Source: Qipengyuania profundimaris (GTDB lineage: Bacteria; Pseudomonadota; Alphaproteobacteria; Sphingomonadales; Sphingomonadaceae). From it: 64,000 nt of DNA. Numbering within the stretch: position 1 is the first letter of the stretch; each line of letters starts with the position of its first letter. Below are positions 8,004 to 16,142 of this stretch, one piece after another. Made by a program: the position numbers and the translations under genes. The stretch is taken from the NCBI RefSeq assembly GCF_030717945.1, contig NZ_JAVAIM010000001.1, positions 1,487,131 to 1,551,130 on the forward strand. Reading direction: 5' to 3'. Under the pieces are notes generated by a model that ran no database searches, was not told the DNA's origin, and saw only the letters and a list, made by a program, of their open reading frames with translations.

Positions 8004-9460
8004 CCCTCGTCCTCGATCACGATCGGGCCGGCGGCTATTGGGGCGCCGTCTATGTCTTCACCGCAGTGAAGGGCCTGCAGGTCGTGATCGACGGACCAGT
8101 CGGCTGCGAGAACCTGCCGGTGACGTCGGTGCTTCACTACACGGACGGCCTTCCGCCGCATGAGCTGCCCATCGTGGTGACCGGGCTGGGCGAGGAAGAG
8201 CTCGGCAAGACCGGTACGGAAGGCGCCATGAAGCGCGCCTGGGAAACGCTCGATCCCGAGCTTCCCTCGGTCGTGGTCACGGGCTCAATCGCCGAGATGA
8301 TCGGCGGCGGCGTCACACCAGAAGGCACCACGATCAAGCGCTTCCTGCCGCGTACGATCGACGAGGACCAATGGCAAAGCGCCGACCGCGCGCTCTCCTG
8401 GCTCTGGACCGAATTCGGCCCGAAGAAGATGCCCGCGGTCAAGCCGGTGAAGGACGGCGAGAAGCCGAAGGTCAATATCATCGGCCCGGCCTACGGCATG
8501 TTCAATATGGCCAGCGACCTCGCCGAAATTCGGCGGCTGATCGAAGGCATCGGGGCCGAGGTCAACATGTCGTTTCCGCTCGGCAGCCATCTCGCCGATG
8601 TCGGCCAGCTGGCGCAGGCGCAGGCGAATGTCTGCCTCTATCGCGAATACGGCCGCAATATTTGCGAGCTGCTCGAGCGCCCCTATTTCCAGGCTCCGAT
8701 CGGGCTGACGCAGACGACCAAGTTCCTCCGCGCGCTCGGCGAAGAACTGGGCCTCGACCCCGAACCTTTCATCGAGCGCGAGAAACACACCACGATCAAG
8801 CCGCTGTGGGATCTGTGGCGCTCGGTCACGCAGGATTTCTTCGGCACGGCCAATTTCGGCATCTGTGCCAACGAGACCTATGCACGCGGTATCCGCCATT
8901 TCCTCGAGGAAGACATGGGGCTGCCGTGCAATTTCGCCTTCTCCCGTTCCGCCGGGGTGAAGCCCAAGAACGAGCACGTGCGTGCCGCCATCCACGCCAA
9001 TCCGCCGTTGGTGGTGTTCGGCTCCTACAACGAACGCATGTACCTCGCCGAAACGGCTGGGACGGGGCACGGCCCCTCCGGCCAGTTCATCGCGGCTAGC
9101 TTCCCGGGGGCAGCCATCAGGCGGCACACGGGCACGCCTTTTATGGGCTATGCCGGCGCGACATATCTCGTGCAGGAAGTGTGCAATGCGCTGTTCGACG
9201 CGCTCTTCCACATCCTCCCGCTCGGCAGCGACATGGACAAGGTCGAGGCGACACCCGTTAGGCCGCATGAAGAGCTTCCTTGGGACTTGGATGCCAAGGA
9301 GAAGCTCGACGCGCTGGTCGAAGCGCAGCCGGTGCTCGTCCGTATTTCAGCCGCCAAGCGGCTGCGCGATGCCGCCGAACGTGCCGCTCGCCGGCAGGGC
9401 CATACATCCGTTTCCGCAGACTGCCTTGCCGACATCCTCCTCGAAGGATCCGCCGCATGA
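8000..9460 (+). CDS. bchZ: Chlorophyllide a reductase subunit Z
   Basis: BchZ is the second NifDK-like subunit of chlorophyllide a reductase. The 486-residue protein has an early cysteine in [13 protein letters not shown], a central oxidoreductase type 1 domain, and a C-terminal region of the PCP_red type ([19 protein letters not shown]) as in BchB. It overlaps bchY at its start. Its stop overlaps the ATG of a 41-codon ORF that runs to pufB. Confidence 0.96.
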   Translation: MTLVLDHDRAGGYWGAVYVFTAVKGLQVVIDGPVGCENLPVTSVLHYTDGLPPHELPIVVTGLGEEELGKTGTEGAMKRAWETLDPELPSVVVTGSIAEMIGGGVTPEGTTIKRFLPRTIDEDQWQSADRALSWLWTEFGPKKMPAVKPVKDGEKPKVNIIGPAYGMFNMASDLAEIRRLIEGIGAEVNMSFPLGSHLADVGQLAQAQANVCLYREYGRNICELLERPYFQAPIGLTQTTKFLRALGEELGLDPEPFIEREKHTTIKPLWDLWRSVTQDFFGTANFGICANETYARGIRHFLEEDMGLPCNFAFSRSAGVKPKNEHVRAAIHANPPLVVFGSYNERMYLAETAGTGHGPSGQFIAASFPGAAIRRHTGTPFMGYAGATYLVQEVCNALFDALFHILPLGSDMDKVEATPVRPHEELPWDLDAKEKLDALVEAQPVLVRISAAKRLRDAAERAARRQGHTSVSADCLADILLEGSAA

Positions 9461-9582
9461 GGCGCGCGATCATCATTCGCCCGGTCACGGGCCACGCAAT
9501 CCCCGCAGCATCGCCTGCGCGGATACCGCCGGGGGCCTCTCGCCTCCACCACCTCGCAACTGATTGGGAGAAAATCCAATGA
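9457..9582 (+). CDS. Possible 41-aa leader ORF linking bchZ and pufB
   Basis: An ATG inside the bchZ stop (ATGA) opens a 41-codon frame. Its own TGA overlaps the pufB ATG in the same ATGA style. It occupies the place where Rhodobacter species have pufQ, but it is shorter than PufQ and has no membrane segment; it is rich in R, P and A. I do not recognise it. The double four-base overlap could make it a translational relay from bchZ to pufB, or it could be chance in a spacer that stays open. No strong Shine-Dalgarno sequence precedes it. Confidence 0.35.
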   Translation: MRRAIIIRPVTGHAIPAASPARIPPGASRLHHLATDWEKIQ

Positions 9583-9743
9583 CCGATCCGACACCTGGCG
9601 ACGATCGCTTTGGCTTGCGGACCTATCTGACGCCCGAAGAGGCGAAGGAATTCCACAAGATTTTTATGGGCAGCTTCCTCGGCTTCACCGCGATTGCCGT
9701 CGTCGCCCATGTTCTCGTCTGGGTATGGAAACCGTGGCTCTGA
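9579..9743 (+). CDS. pufB: Light-harvesting LH1 beta subunit
   Basis: This 54-residue protein is the beta polypeptide of the core antenna LH1. It has a polar N-terminus with [13 protein letters not shown], typical of LH beta chains, then one membrane helix with the bacteriochlorophyll-ligand histidine in [15 protein letters not shown] and the aromatic C-terminal end. GGGAG at 9566-9570 is a suitable ribosome site for ATG 9579. pufA follows after a 70-base gap containing a short hairpin. Confidence 0.96.
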   Translation: MTDPTPGDDRFGLRTYLTPEEAKEFHKIFMGSFLGFTAIAVVAHVLVWVWKPWL

Positions 9744-9764
9744 CCACGATTTTCCCGATCCGCT

Positions 9765-9779
9765 GCCACATCGCGTGGC
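9765..9779 (+). other. Small hairpin between pufB and pufA
   Basis: GCCAC and GTGGC pair around a 5-base loop, extended by one wobble and one GC pair. It may tune relative stability or translation of pufB and pufA in the shared mRNA. Low information content, so the role is tentative. Confidence 0.3.
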
Positions 9780-9813
9780 GGGTATCCCTACTGCACATTG
9801 AAGGAGAAAGACA

Positions 9814-10002
9814 ATGTGGAGACTATGGCTGATTTTCGATCCGCGCCGGGTGCTTGTCGCCCTGGGCGTTTTCCTGTTCGTACTCGCGCTGCTGATTCAC
9901 TTCATCCTGCTCAGCACCAATCGGTATAACTGGCTGGATGGCGCCAGCGCCGCACCCGCATCGGCTGCGGTGACGACACAGAACGCCCCGCAATCAGGCT
10001 GA
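9814..10002 (+). CDS. pufA: Light-harvesting LH1 alpha subunit
   Basis: This 62-residue protein is the alpha polypeptide of LH1. It starts [17 protein letters not shown], the typical amphipathic entry of LH1 alpha, and continues into one membrane helix with the bacteriochlorophyll-binding histidine in [10 protein letters not shown] and the following RYNWL. The tail is Ala/Ser-rich and may be processed. A strong GAAGGAG precedes the ATG. Confidence 0.97.
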   Translation: MWRLWLIFDPRRVLVALGVFLFVLALLIHFILLSTNRYNWLDGASAAPASAAVTTQNAPQSG

Positions 10003-10023
10003 CCGACCGGTCTACGAGAGAGA

Positions 10024-10090
10024 GGGCGGGGATCCACCTGCCCGATTCTCCGGCCTACGAGTAGGAACCCGATAGGCCTGCCCTTACAGG
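10024..10090 (+). other. pufA-pufL intercistronic hairpins
   Basis: Three short inverted repeats sit in the 104-base gap: GGGCGGG/ACCTGCCC (10024-10043, one wobble), CCTAC/GTAGG (10054-10065) and CCTG/CAGG (10077-10090). In Rhodobacter, hairpins at this point protect the pufBA mRNA segment from 3' decay and give more LH1 than reaction centre. The position fits that role; the effect is inferred. Confidence 0.55.
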
Positions 10091-10106
10091 TAGGAAGGAT
10101 AGAGCT

Positions 10107-10931
10107 ATGGCGCTGCTGAGTTTCGAGCGGAAATACCGCGTGCGGGGTGGTACGCTGATAGGCGGCGACCTGTTCGATTTCTGGGTCGGTCCCTTCTATG
10201 TCGGCTTCTTCGGCGTGACGACGGCGATCAGCGCCCTGCTGGGCACTCTGCTGATCTTCGCCGCCGCGTCGCAGGGGCCGACATGGAATCCTCTCCTCAT
10301 ATCGATCGACCCGCCACCGATCGAGGCGGGGCTGGCGGCGGCACCGCTCAATGCCGGCGGCTATTGGCAGATCATCACGATCTGCGCGATCATCGCGTTT
10401 TCATCCTGGGCGCTGCGACAGGTCGAGATCAGCCGCAAGCTCGGCATCGGATATCACGTGCCGATCGCCTTCAGTTTCGCGATTTTTGCTTACGTCACTC
10501 TCGTGGTCATCCGGCCGCTTTGGATGGGCGCATGGGGCCATGCTTTCCCATACGGGATCTTCACCCACCTCGATTGGGTGTCCAACACCGGTTATATGTA
10601 TGTGAACTTCCACTACAATCCGCTGCACATGGTGGCGGTGACGTTCTTCTTCACCACCTGCCTGGCGCTGGCGCTGCACGGATCGCTGATCCTGTCCGCC
10701 GTCAATGTACCCGAGGGCCAGGCGGTGAAGACGCCCGAGCATGAAGATACCTATTTCCGCGACTTCATCGGCTATTCGATCGGCACGCTCGGCATCCACC
10801 GCCTCGGCCTGTTGCTGGCGCTCAACGCCGGCTTCTGGAGCGCGGCCTGCATCATCCTCGCCGGACCGCTCTACCAGGGCAGTTTCGTCGAATGGTGGGA
10901 CTGGTGGAAAAGCATCCCGGTCTGGTCCTGA
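10107..10931 (+). CDS. pufL: Photosynthetic reaction centre L subunit
   Basis: PufL is one of the two membrane core subunits of the type II reaction centre, binding the special pair, accessory bacteriochlorophyll, bacteriopheophytin and quinone. The 274-residue protein has five hydrophobic helices. The ligand histidines are visible in [12 protein letters not shown] (special pair) and [10 protein letters not shown] (non-heme iron). An AGGAAGG ribosome site lies 8-10 bases before ATG 10107. pufM starts 14 bases after its stop. Confidence 0.98.
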   Translation: MALLSFERKYRVRGGTLIGGDLFDFWVGPFYVGFFGVTTAISALLGTLLIFAAASQGPTWNPLLISIDPPPIEAGLAAAPLNAGGYWQIITICAIIAFSSWALRQVEISRKLGIGYHVPIAFSFAIFAYVTLVVIRPLWMGAWGHAFPYGIFTHLDWVSNTGYMYVNFHYNPLHMVAVTFFFTTCLALALHGSLILSAVNVPEGQAVKTPEHEDTYFRDFIGYSIGTLGIHRLGLLLALNAGFWSAACIILAGPLYQGSFVEWWDWWKSIPVWS

Positions 10932-10945
10932 GGAGGTTCTGAGCC

Positions 10946-11869
10946 ATGGCACGCTATTACAATATCTTCACCCAGACGCAGTTGCAGACCGCCCCCGAAA
11001 TGGGAGTCCCGCTGCCGCGCAGCGACGAAGAACGCTATCGGATCACGGGCTACAATTACTGGTTCGGCAAGTTCGGCCAGGCGCAGATCGGCCCGATCTA
11101 CCTCGGCTGGCTCGGCATCGCCTCGCTGCTGTTCGGCTTCCTCGCGATCGAGATCATCGGGTTGAACATGCTCGCTTCGGTCAATTGGAGCCCGACTGCA
11201 TTCGTACGCGAATTCTTCTGGCTGTCGCTCGACCCGCCCGGACCTGAGTGGGGCTTCACGCCATTCGTCCCGCTTGCCGAGGGCGGCTGGTGGATTCTCG
11301 CAGGCTTTTTCCTGACACTGTCCATCATCCTGTGGTGGGTTCGCAGCTATCGCCGCGCAGTGTCGCTCGGCATGGGGCTGCATGTCTGCTGGGCGTTCGC
11401 GAGCGCGATCTGGCTGTTCCTGGTGCTGGGCTTCATCCGCCCGATGCTGCTCGGCAGCTGGTCGGAAGCGGTGCCCTTCGGCATTTTCCCGCATCTCGAC
11501 TGGACCAACAACTTCTCGCTGATCCACGGCAACCTGTTCTACAACCCGTTCCACTGTCTATCGATCGCCTTCCTCTATGGCTCGGCGCTGCTGTTCGCCA
11601 TGCATGGGGCGACGATCCTGGCGGTGAGCCGCTATGGCGGTGAGCGCGAGATAGAGCAGATCACCGATCGCGGCACCGCATCCGAGCGCGCAGGACTGTT
11701 CTGGCGCTGGACGATGGGCTTCAATGCGACGATGGAATCGGTCCACCGCTGGGCCTGGTGGTTCGCCGTGCTGACGACGCTGACCGGCGGCATCGGCATC
11801 CTGCTGACCGGGACGGTGGTCGACAATTGGTACCTTTGGGCCCAGCAGCACCAGTACGCGCCGATGTAG
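10946..11869 (+). CDS. pufM: Photosynthetic reaction centre M subunit
   Basis: PufM pairs with PufL in the reaction centre. The 307-residue protein has five membrane helices, the special-pair histidine in [11 protein letters not shown], and iron ligands in [16 protein letters not shown] and [16 protein letters not shown] precedes the ATG. No pufC follows: the next feature is a strong hairpin and then genes on the other strand. Cytochrome c-type or other soluble/tethered donors would therefore have to re-reduce the special pair directly. Confidence 0.98.
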   Translation: MARYYNIFTQTQLQTAPEMGVPLPRSDEERYRITGYNYWFGKFGQAQIGPIYLGWLGIASLLFGFLAIEIIGLNMLASVNWSPTAFVREFFWLSLDPPGPEWGFTPFVPLAEGGWWILAGFFLTLSIILWWVRSYRRAVSLGMGLHVCWAFASAIWLFLVLGFIRPMLLGSWSEAVPFGIFPHLDWTNNFSLIHGNLFYNPFHCLSIAFLYGSALLFAMHGATILAVSRYGGEREIEQITDRGTASERAGLFWRWTMGFNATMESVHRWAWWFAVLTTLTGGIGILLTGTVVDNWYLWAQQHQYAPM

Positions 11870-11894
11870 CTGGATCGCTTCAAGCACAGCGAGC

Positions 11895-11930
11895 GGAAAA
11901 CCCGGTCAGGCTTGCTTGGCCGGGTTTTCC
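11895..11930. terminator. Terminator-like hairpin after pufM
   Basis: An 11-bp perfect stem (GGAAAACCCGG / CCGGGTTTTCC) encloses a 14-base loop. It lies 25 bases after the pufM stop and overlaps the stop codon of the convergent 83-aa ORF. The A/T runs within the arms make it usable from both directions, though no long U tract follows. It probably ends the puf operon. Confidence 0.75.
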
Positions 11931-12181
11931 TATTCGCTCCGCAGTCGTGTTCTCAGATCGAGGACGTGCAGCGGGAAAGCGAGGGCGACGGGCAGCGAAA
12001 CCCAGTACCAAGGCGCGCCGACGAGCGCTGCCCGCAAGCCGAGCACGATGAGCGCGGCCGGACCGAGCAGGCCGAGCACCATCCGCCAGCTTTCGCCGCG
12101 CACTTTCAACCAGGTGGCCTCTGCCAGCAGGACCGCAAGCACGATGTCCGCCGCGTGTCCGGAGGCGAACAGGCTCTCCAT
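11930..12181 (-). CDS. Small membrane protein of the tspO-bchP operon, function unknown
   Basis: An 83-residue ORF starts at an ATG fused to the tspO stop (TGATG). It has three likely membrane segments (ADIVLAVLLAEATWL, MVLGLLGPAALIVLGLRAAL, PWYWVSLPVALAFPLHVLDL) and an arginine-rich end. Its stop codon is in the terminator stem shared with pufM. I do not recognise a characterised family. Position and coupling suggest it belongs with tspO, bchP and bchG; the function is unknown. Confidence 0.7.
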   Translation of the reverse strand: MESLFASGHAADIVLAVLLAEATWLKVRGESWRMVLGLLGPAALIVLGLRAALVGAPWYWVSLPVALAFPLHVLDLRTRLRSE

Positions 12182-12663
12182 CAACCGAATGGCCCGTTGA
12201 GCTCGATCACCTGCCAGTTCAGTGCTCCGGCGATCGTGACCCAGGCGAGATAGGGCAGCAGCGCCAGCGCGGCGAGGCGCGAATAGCGTCCGCAGAACAG
12301 CATCAACGCCCCGACAGAAAGCCACAGCAGGATCATCTCGGCGAAGGCCCAGTCAGGCCGTTGCATCCGGAAGAAGATCAGGCTCCACAGGATGTTGAGA
12401 AAGCCGTTGAGCGCGAAGAGGCCGATGATTGTGTCGGAAACCCTTGTGTTGGGTGCGGCCCGCCAGCTGGCGACCCCGGCAATCGCGGCGAGGGCGAAGA
12501 TCACCGTCCACGCGATGCCGAACACCGGATCGGGCGGAGTCCAGTCGGGCTTGTCGAGCGCCTGGTACCATGGGCCGAGATCGGTAATCGTCGCGCCGAG
12601 CATTGCCACGCCGATGGCGGCGAGGCCTGCCACGATAAATGGCAGCATCCAGCTTTTGTGCAT
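12181..12663 (-). CDS. tspO: TspO/MBR-family tryptophan-rich sensory protein
   Basis: TspO is a five-helix outer-membrane or membrane protein that binds porphyrins and modulates photosynthesis gene expression in Rhodobacter. The 160-residue protein has the family pattern: WYQALDKPDWTPPDPVFGIAWTVIF cut into LDKPDWTPPD and AWTVIF, then ALNGFLNILWSLIFF and LLPYLAWVTIAGALN. ATG 12663 overlaps the bchP TGA (TGATG). A porphyrin-sensing role in this cluster is a family-based inference. Confidence 0.92.
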   Translation of the reverse strand: MHKSWMLPFIVAGLAAIGVAMLGATITDLGPWYQALDKPDWTPPDPVFGIAWTVIFALAAIAGVASWRAAPNTRVSDTIIGLFALNGFLNILWSLIFFRMQRPDWAFAEMILLWLSVGALMLFCGRYSRLAALALLPYLAWVTIAGALNWQVIELNGPFG

Positions 12664-13856
12664 CAGGCAGCGGCCCTCAATCCCAGCAGATGGGCGCAAT
12701 CCTTGATGAAAATCCGGGCATGGGCAAGCGGTTTGGCGCGCACGAGGCGCTTGTTCATATAGGCTTGCCAGGTGAGCTGCTGTACATCCTTGTCGGCGCA
12801 CATGGTCACGAAACGCTCACGCCGCTTGTCGCTGGAATACCAGAAATACTGCATCATCCCGAGGACCCAGAAGACCTTGCCGTGCTCGCGCATGAAGCGC
12901 TTCCGGGCCATGAGCAGCGCCTTGGGATTGGCGGTGCGCAGATATTCCTCGGCAGCTTCCGCAACGTAGCGACCGCCGGTCATGGCGTAATAGATGCCTT
13001 CCCCTGACGCCGGGGCTACGACGCCTGCGGCATCGCCGGCGACGATGACGTCCAAGCCATTGTCCCAGCGCTTGAGCGGTTTCAAGGGAATTGGCGCGCC
13101 TTCCTTGCGGATCGTTTCGCATCCAGCAAGGCCGAGCTCGTCGCGCATGTCGGCCACCGCCTCGCGCAGGGGAAAGCCCTTGTTCGCGCTGCCGAGGCCG
13201 ATGCTCGCGGTCTTCCCATGCGGGAACACCCAGGCATAGAAATCGGGCGACAGCTTGCCCTGGTAGAACACGTCGCACCGCGATGCGTCGAAGACGTCGC
13301 TGTCGGTTTCTGGCGACTTGATGATCTCGTGGTAGGCAAACACGCACGGCATCCGCTCTGCGTTCGCGATGTTCTGCCGTGCGACGGCCGAGCGCGCACC
13401 ATCCGCGCCGATGACCAGCCGCGTCCGCACGCGCTCCAGCTCGCCGCCGCGCGTGCTGCGATAGCAAACCATCGTGCCGAGGCGCTCGTCGCGTTCGATC
13501 GTTTCGAAAGTCCCGGTCCGCCGTTCCGCACCCACTTTTTCGGCGCGGTCGCGCAGCCATTCATCGAAAACATCGCGGTCGACCATGCCGACGTAACCGA
13601 TCTCGCCGACCGGCATGTCGACCTTGCGATTGGAGGGGGAGATCATGCGTGCCGACCGGGCGCGGGCGACCAGCAGGCTCTGTGGGATGTCGAAATCCTC
13701 CATCAGGCGCGGAGGGACGGCGCCGCCGCACGGCTTTATCCGGCCCGCCCGGTCCAGCAGGAGCACTTTGCGCCCCGCATTGGCAAGGTCCGCCGCCGCC
13801 GTCGCGCCCGAAGGTCCGCCGCCGACCACTACTGCGTCGTAGATCGTATCGCTCAT
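12663..13856 (-). CDS. bchP: Geranylgeranyl (bacterio)chlorophyll reductase
   Basis: BchP reduces the geranylgeranyl tail of bacteriochlorophyll to phytyl with NADPH. The 397-residue protein begins MSDTIYDAVVVGGGPSGA, the FAD-binding GxGxxG motif, and has a second FAD signature in VIVAGDAAGVVAPASGEGI. The chosen ATG 13856 overlaps the upstream carrier gene by four bases (ATGA). bchG, which attaches the tail, is two genes upstream. Confidence 0.95.
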   Translation of the reverse strand: MSDTIYDAVVVGGGPSGATAAADLANAGRKVLLLDRAGRIKPCGGAVPPRLMEDFDIPQSLLVARARSARMISPSNRKVDMPVGEIGYVGMVDRDVFDEWLRDRAEKVGAERRTGTFETIERDERLGTMVCYRSTRGGELERVRTRLVIGADGARSAVARQNIANAERMPCVFAYHEIIKSPETDSDVFDASRCDVFYQGKLSPDFYAWVFPHGKTASIGLGSANKGFPLREAVADMRDELGLAGCETIRKEGAPIPLKPLKRWDNGLDVIVAGDAAGVVAPASGEGIYYAMTGGRYVAEAAEEYLRTANPKALLMARKRFMREHGKVFWVLGMMQYFWYSSDKRRERFVTMCADKDVQQLTWQAYMNKRLVRAKPLAHARIFIKDCAHLLGLRAAA

Positions 13857-15172
13857 GCCGGTACCGCCTTGTCCTCTCGTGTAATCCCCTTGCGCGTCGC
13901 GTGCAGGGCGAGGCCGGCCGCAACGATGAACAGGCATGCCTCAAGCGCGAAAATCAGCTGGAAGGCGCTGCCGTCCTGCCCCTGCGCCCGGCGTGCGATG
14001 TCGACACCCAGTGCACCGGTCAGTCCGCCGAGGCCGAAGGCGATGGCCTGCGCTGCGCCCCACACCCCCATGCGGACGCCCTCGCGCGTCTGTCGGCCGG
14101 AACCGGCAAGCCCCATCATCGCGCCAATAGCGGCGACGGCGAAGAGGCCGTTGCACAGGCCGAGCACGAAAACATTGGCGGTAAGCGGCCAGCCCAATCC
14201 GTAGATCGCTCCTGCGGCCAGACCCGCCAGCGCCAACGCCGATCCGGCACAGCCTGCGACGATCCAGACGCGCAGGTCCACCGGCAGGCGGCCCGCAAAT
14301 GCACTACCGCCGATCCCGGCCACGATCATGCCGATCAGCACGCCGCCATGCTGCACCCCGGCGAGCTGGGTCGACTCGCCGGGAGTCATGCCGAAGACCA
14401 GACCTGCGAAAGGCTCGAGGATCAGGTCCTGCATGCTGTAGGCCAGCATCGAAACGAAGATGAACACGGTGAAGCGCCGCGCGGCATCCTCGTGCAGGAT
14501 TTCGCGCAGGGCTTCAGGGAATTCGGGCACACGGCCGCGCGGTTTGGTGTCGAGCCCGAAGGGCACATCGGGCTCCAGCCGGAAGGTCGCCACCAAGGTG
14601 ATCGCGAAGGCGGCCAGCGCCACGCCGCTCGCCACCAGGGCGAGACGCTCCTCGCTGAAGGGATCGAGCAATGCGCCCGAAATGGCGGCGGACAGGACGA
14701 TCCCGGCCACCATCATGATCCAGGTCAGCGCAGCCGCCGCCGAACGGCGTTCGGGCGCGACGCCGGAGGCGAGCAGGGCGAGCATCGAAGTGCCGCTCGC
14801 CCCGACACCGATACCGATCAGGGTAAAGGCCGCAATCGCGAGCGCGCCGCCTGCCCAGGGGCTGTCTGCCAGCAGGACGGTGGCATTTACGGCGGCGAGG
14901 GCGCCAACGACCAGCGCTGCCATGCCTCCCAAAATCCAGGGCGTGCGCCGCCTGCCCCGGTCGGAGACGTGGCCCCAGAGAGGACGGGTCAGTTGCACCG
15001 TATAGTGCCAAGCGACAAGACCGGCAGGGATCGCTGCGGCAAGACTGTATTCGACCACCATCACGCGGTTCAGCAGTGATGTCGCGAGCATCACGATTGC
15101 TCCGATCGAGGCTTGCACCAGCCCAAGGCGGATGATCGCCAGCCAGCCGAATCCTGCAAGCCGTCCGGGCAT
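13853..15172 (-). CDS. BCD-family MFS carrier between bchG and bchP (ORF428/Bch2 type)
   Basis: A 439-residue protein with about 12 membrane segments of the bacteriochlorophyll delivery (BCD, PucC/LhaA) branch of the major facilitator superfamily. Motifs include WGHVSDRGRRRTPWILGG after helix 2 and MQDLILEPFAGLVFGMTP in the second half, shared with LhaA. Its position between bchG and bchP matches ORF428 of Rhodobacter. It starts at an ATG overlapping the bchG stop (TAATG). A role in bringing bacteriochlorophyll to antenna assembly is proposed for the family; a second paralogue sits at 27184. Confidence 0.9.
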   Translation of the reverse strand: MPGRLAGFGWLAIIRLGLVQASIGAIVMLATSLLNRVMVVEYSLAAAIPAGLVAWHYTVQLTRPLWGHVSDRGRRRTPWILGGMAALVVGALAAVNATVLLADSPWAGGALAIAAFTLIGIGVGASGTSMLALLASGVAPERRSAAAALTWIMMVAGIVLSAAISGALLDPFSEERLALVASGVALAAFAITLVATFRLEPDVPFGLDTKPRGRVPEFPEALREILHEDAARRFTVFIFVSMLAYSMQDLILEPFAGLVFGMTPGESTQLAGVQHGGVLIGMIVAGIGGSAFAGRLPVDLRVWIVAGCAGSALALAGLAAGAIYGLGWPLTANVFVLGLCNGLFAVAAIGAMMGLAGSGRQTREGVRMGVWGAAQAIAFGLGGLTGALGVDIARRAQGQDGSAFQLIFALEACLFIVAAGLALHATRKGITREDKAVPA

Positions 15173-16074
15173 TAGATATACCCTCCCAGACCCAGGGCAG
15201 AGGCCAGCATGCCGAGTACGAAAAGCGTAACACCGGTGGCATTGTACCAAGGGGCGAAACGTGCTGGGTCTTTCAAGAGCCGCGTCATCAGGGCGACCTG
15301 GCCGAGTAGCAATGCTGCGACAATCGCCGCAGACAGCGCGTAACTCCAAGCCAGAAGCAGCGCGATCACCACCGCCTGCGCACCAGCCATGAAGAGGCAT
15401 GCCAGCCGCGCCGCGCGAGCGATGCCGAGAGTAACGGGAAGCGACCCGAGCCCGGTGACCCGATCGCCTTCGACCGCCTTGAAGTCATTCAGCACCATGA
15501 TGCCGAAAGCCCCTGTGCTGTAGAGCAACAGGATCGTCACCACCTCCGGAGAGGGCAGACCGCCCACCATCACGCTGGCGCCGGTAAACCAACTCAAGCC
15601 CTCGTATGTCAGGCCGACCGCTGCAGGGCCGGCCCAGCCGCTGGTTTTCAGGCGAAAGGGCGGGGCGCTATACGCCCAGGCCAGCGCCAAGCCGACCACC
15701 GCCGCCGCGAAGACCCAGAAACCTATGATGGCGGCGAGGGCCAGCGAAAGGACAGTTCCGGCGATCGCGATGCCGAGTCCCCAGCGACCGGCAACGCGAC
15801 CCGAGGGGATTGGGCGGTCAGGTTCGTTGATTGCGTCGACATGTCGGTCGAACCAGTCGTTAACCGCCTGGCTCGTCCCGCAGACGAAGGGGCCAGCCAA
15901 TGCGATGCCGCCGGCCACGAACAGCCAGCGCTGGTCGAAGGCCGCGCCGGAGGAAACGACCCCACAGCCGAAGGCCCACATCGGCGGAAACCAGGTGATC
16001 GGTTTGAGAAGCTCTACGACAGCGGATGCCGAGGGAACCGGCACCGTCCGATTCGAGGCCGCCGAACGTAGCAT
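15172..16074 (-). CDS. bchG: Bacteriochlorophyll synthase
   Basis: BchG esterifies bacteriochlorophyllide a with geranylgeranyl diphosphate. The 300-residue polyprenyl transferase has many membrane helices and the first prenyl-diphosphate/Mg motif NDWFDRHVDAINEPDRPIPS. Typical features also include LLKPITWFPPMWAF near the start and YEGLSWFTGA. ATG 16074 lies only six bases after a plausible -10 element, so its mRNA may have almost no leader; a GTG at 16044 is the alternative. It heads the bchG-carrier-bchP-tspO-orf83 operon. Confidence 0.95.
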   Translation of the reverse strand: MLRSAASNRTVPVPSASAVVELLKPITWFPPMWAFGCGVVSSGAAFDQRWLFVAGGIALAGPFVCGTSQAVNDWFDRHVDAINEPDRPIPSGRVAGRWGLGIAIAGTVLSLALAAIIGFWVFAAAVVGLALAWAYSAPPFRLKTSGWAGPAAVGLTYEGLSWFTGASVMVGGLPSPEVVTILLLYSTGAFGIMVLNDFKAVEGDRVTGLGSLPVTLGIARAARLACLFMAGAQAVVIALLLAWSYALSAAIVAALLLGQVALMTRLLKDPARFAPWYNATGVTLFVLGMLASALGLGGYI

Positions 16075-16080
16075 GGGAAA

Positions 16081-16121
16081 ATGCTATGCCTGACGCCGCC
16101 ATGCGTCAAATCATTTAGACA
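16081..16121 (-). promoter_or_regulatory. bchG promoter with imperfect PpsR operator
   Basis: On the minus strand TGTC, ten bases and GACG (16121-16104) differ by one base from the PpsR palindrome. The right half is embedded in TTGACG (-35, 16109-16104). After 17 bp comes TAGCAT (-10, 16086-16081). The geometry repeats that of the bchC promoter. The -10 ends six bases before the bchG ATG. Confidence 0.6.
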
Positions 16122-16142
16122 GTCTTTTGGAGGCGAACCGCC

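Noticed and set aside
9457..9582. pufQ
   Set aside because: The gap before pufB holds only a 41-codon frame without membrane helix; it is too short and unlike PufQ.
11758..12253. Plus-strand frames across the end of pufM and the tspO block
   Set aside because: They are shadows of pufM and the minus-strand genes and carry no recognisable motif.
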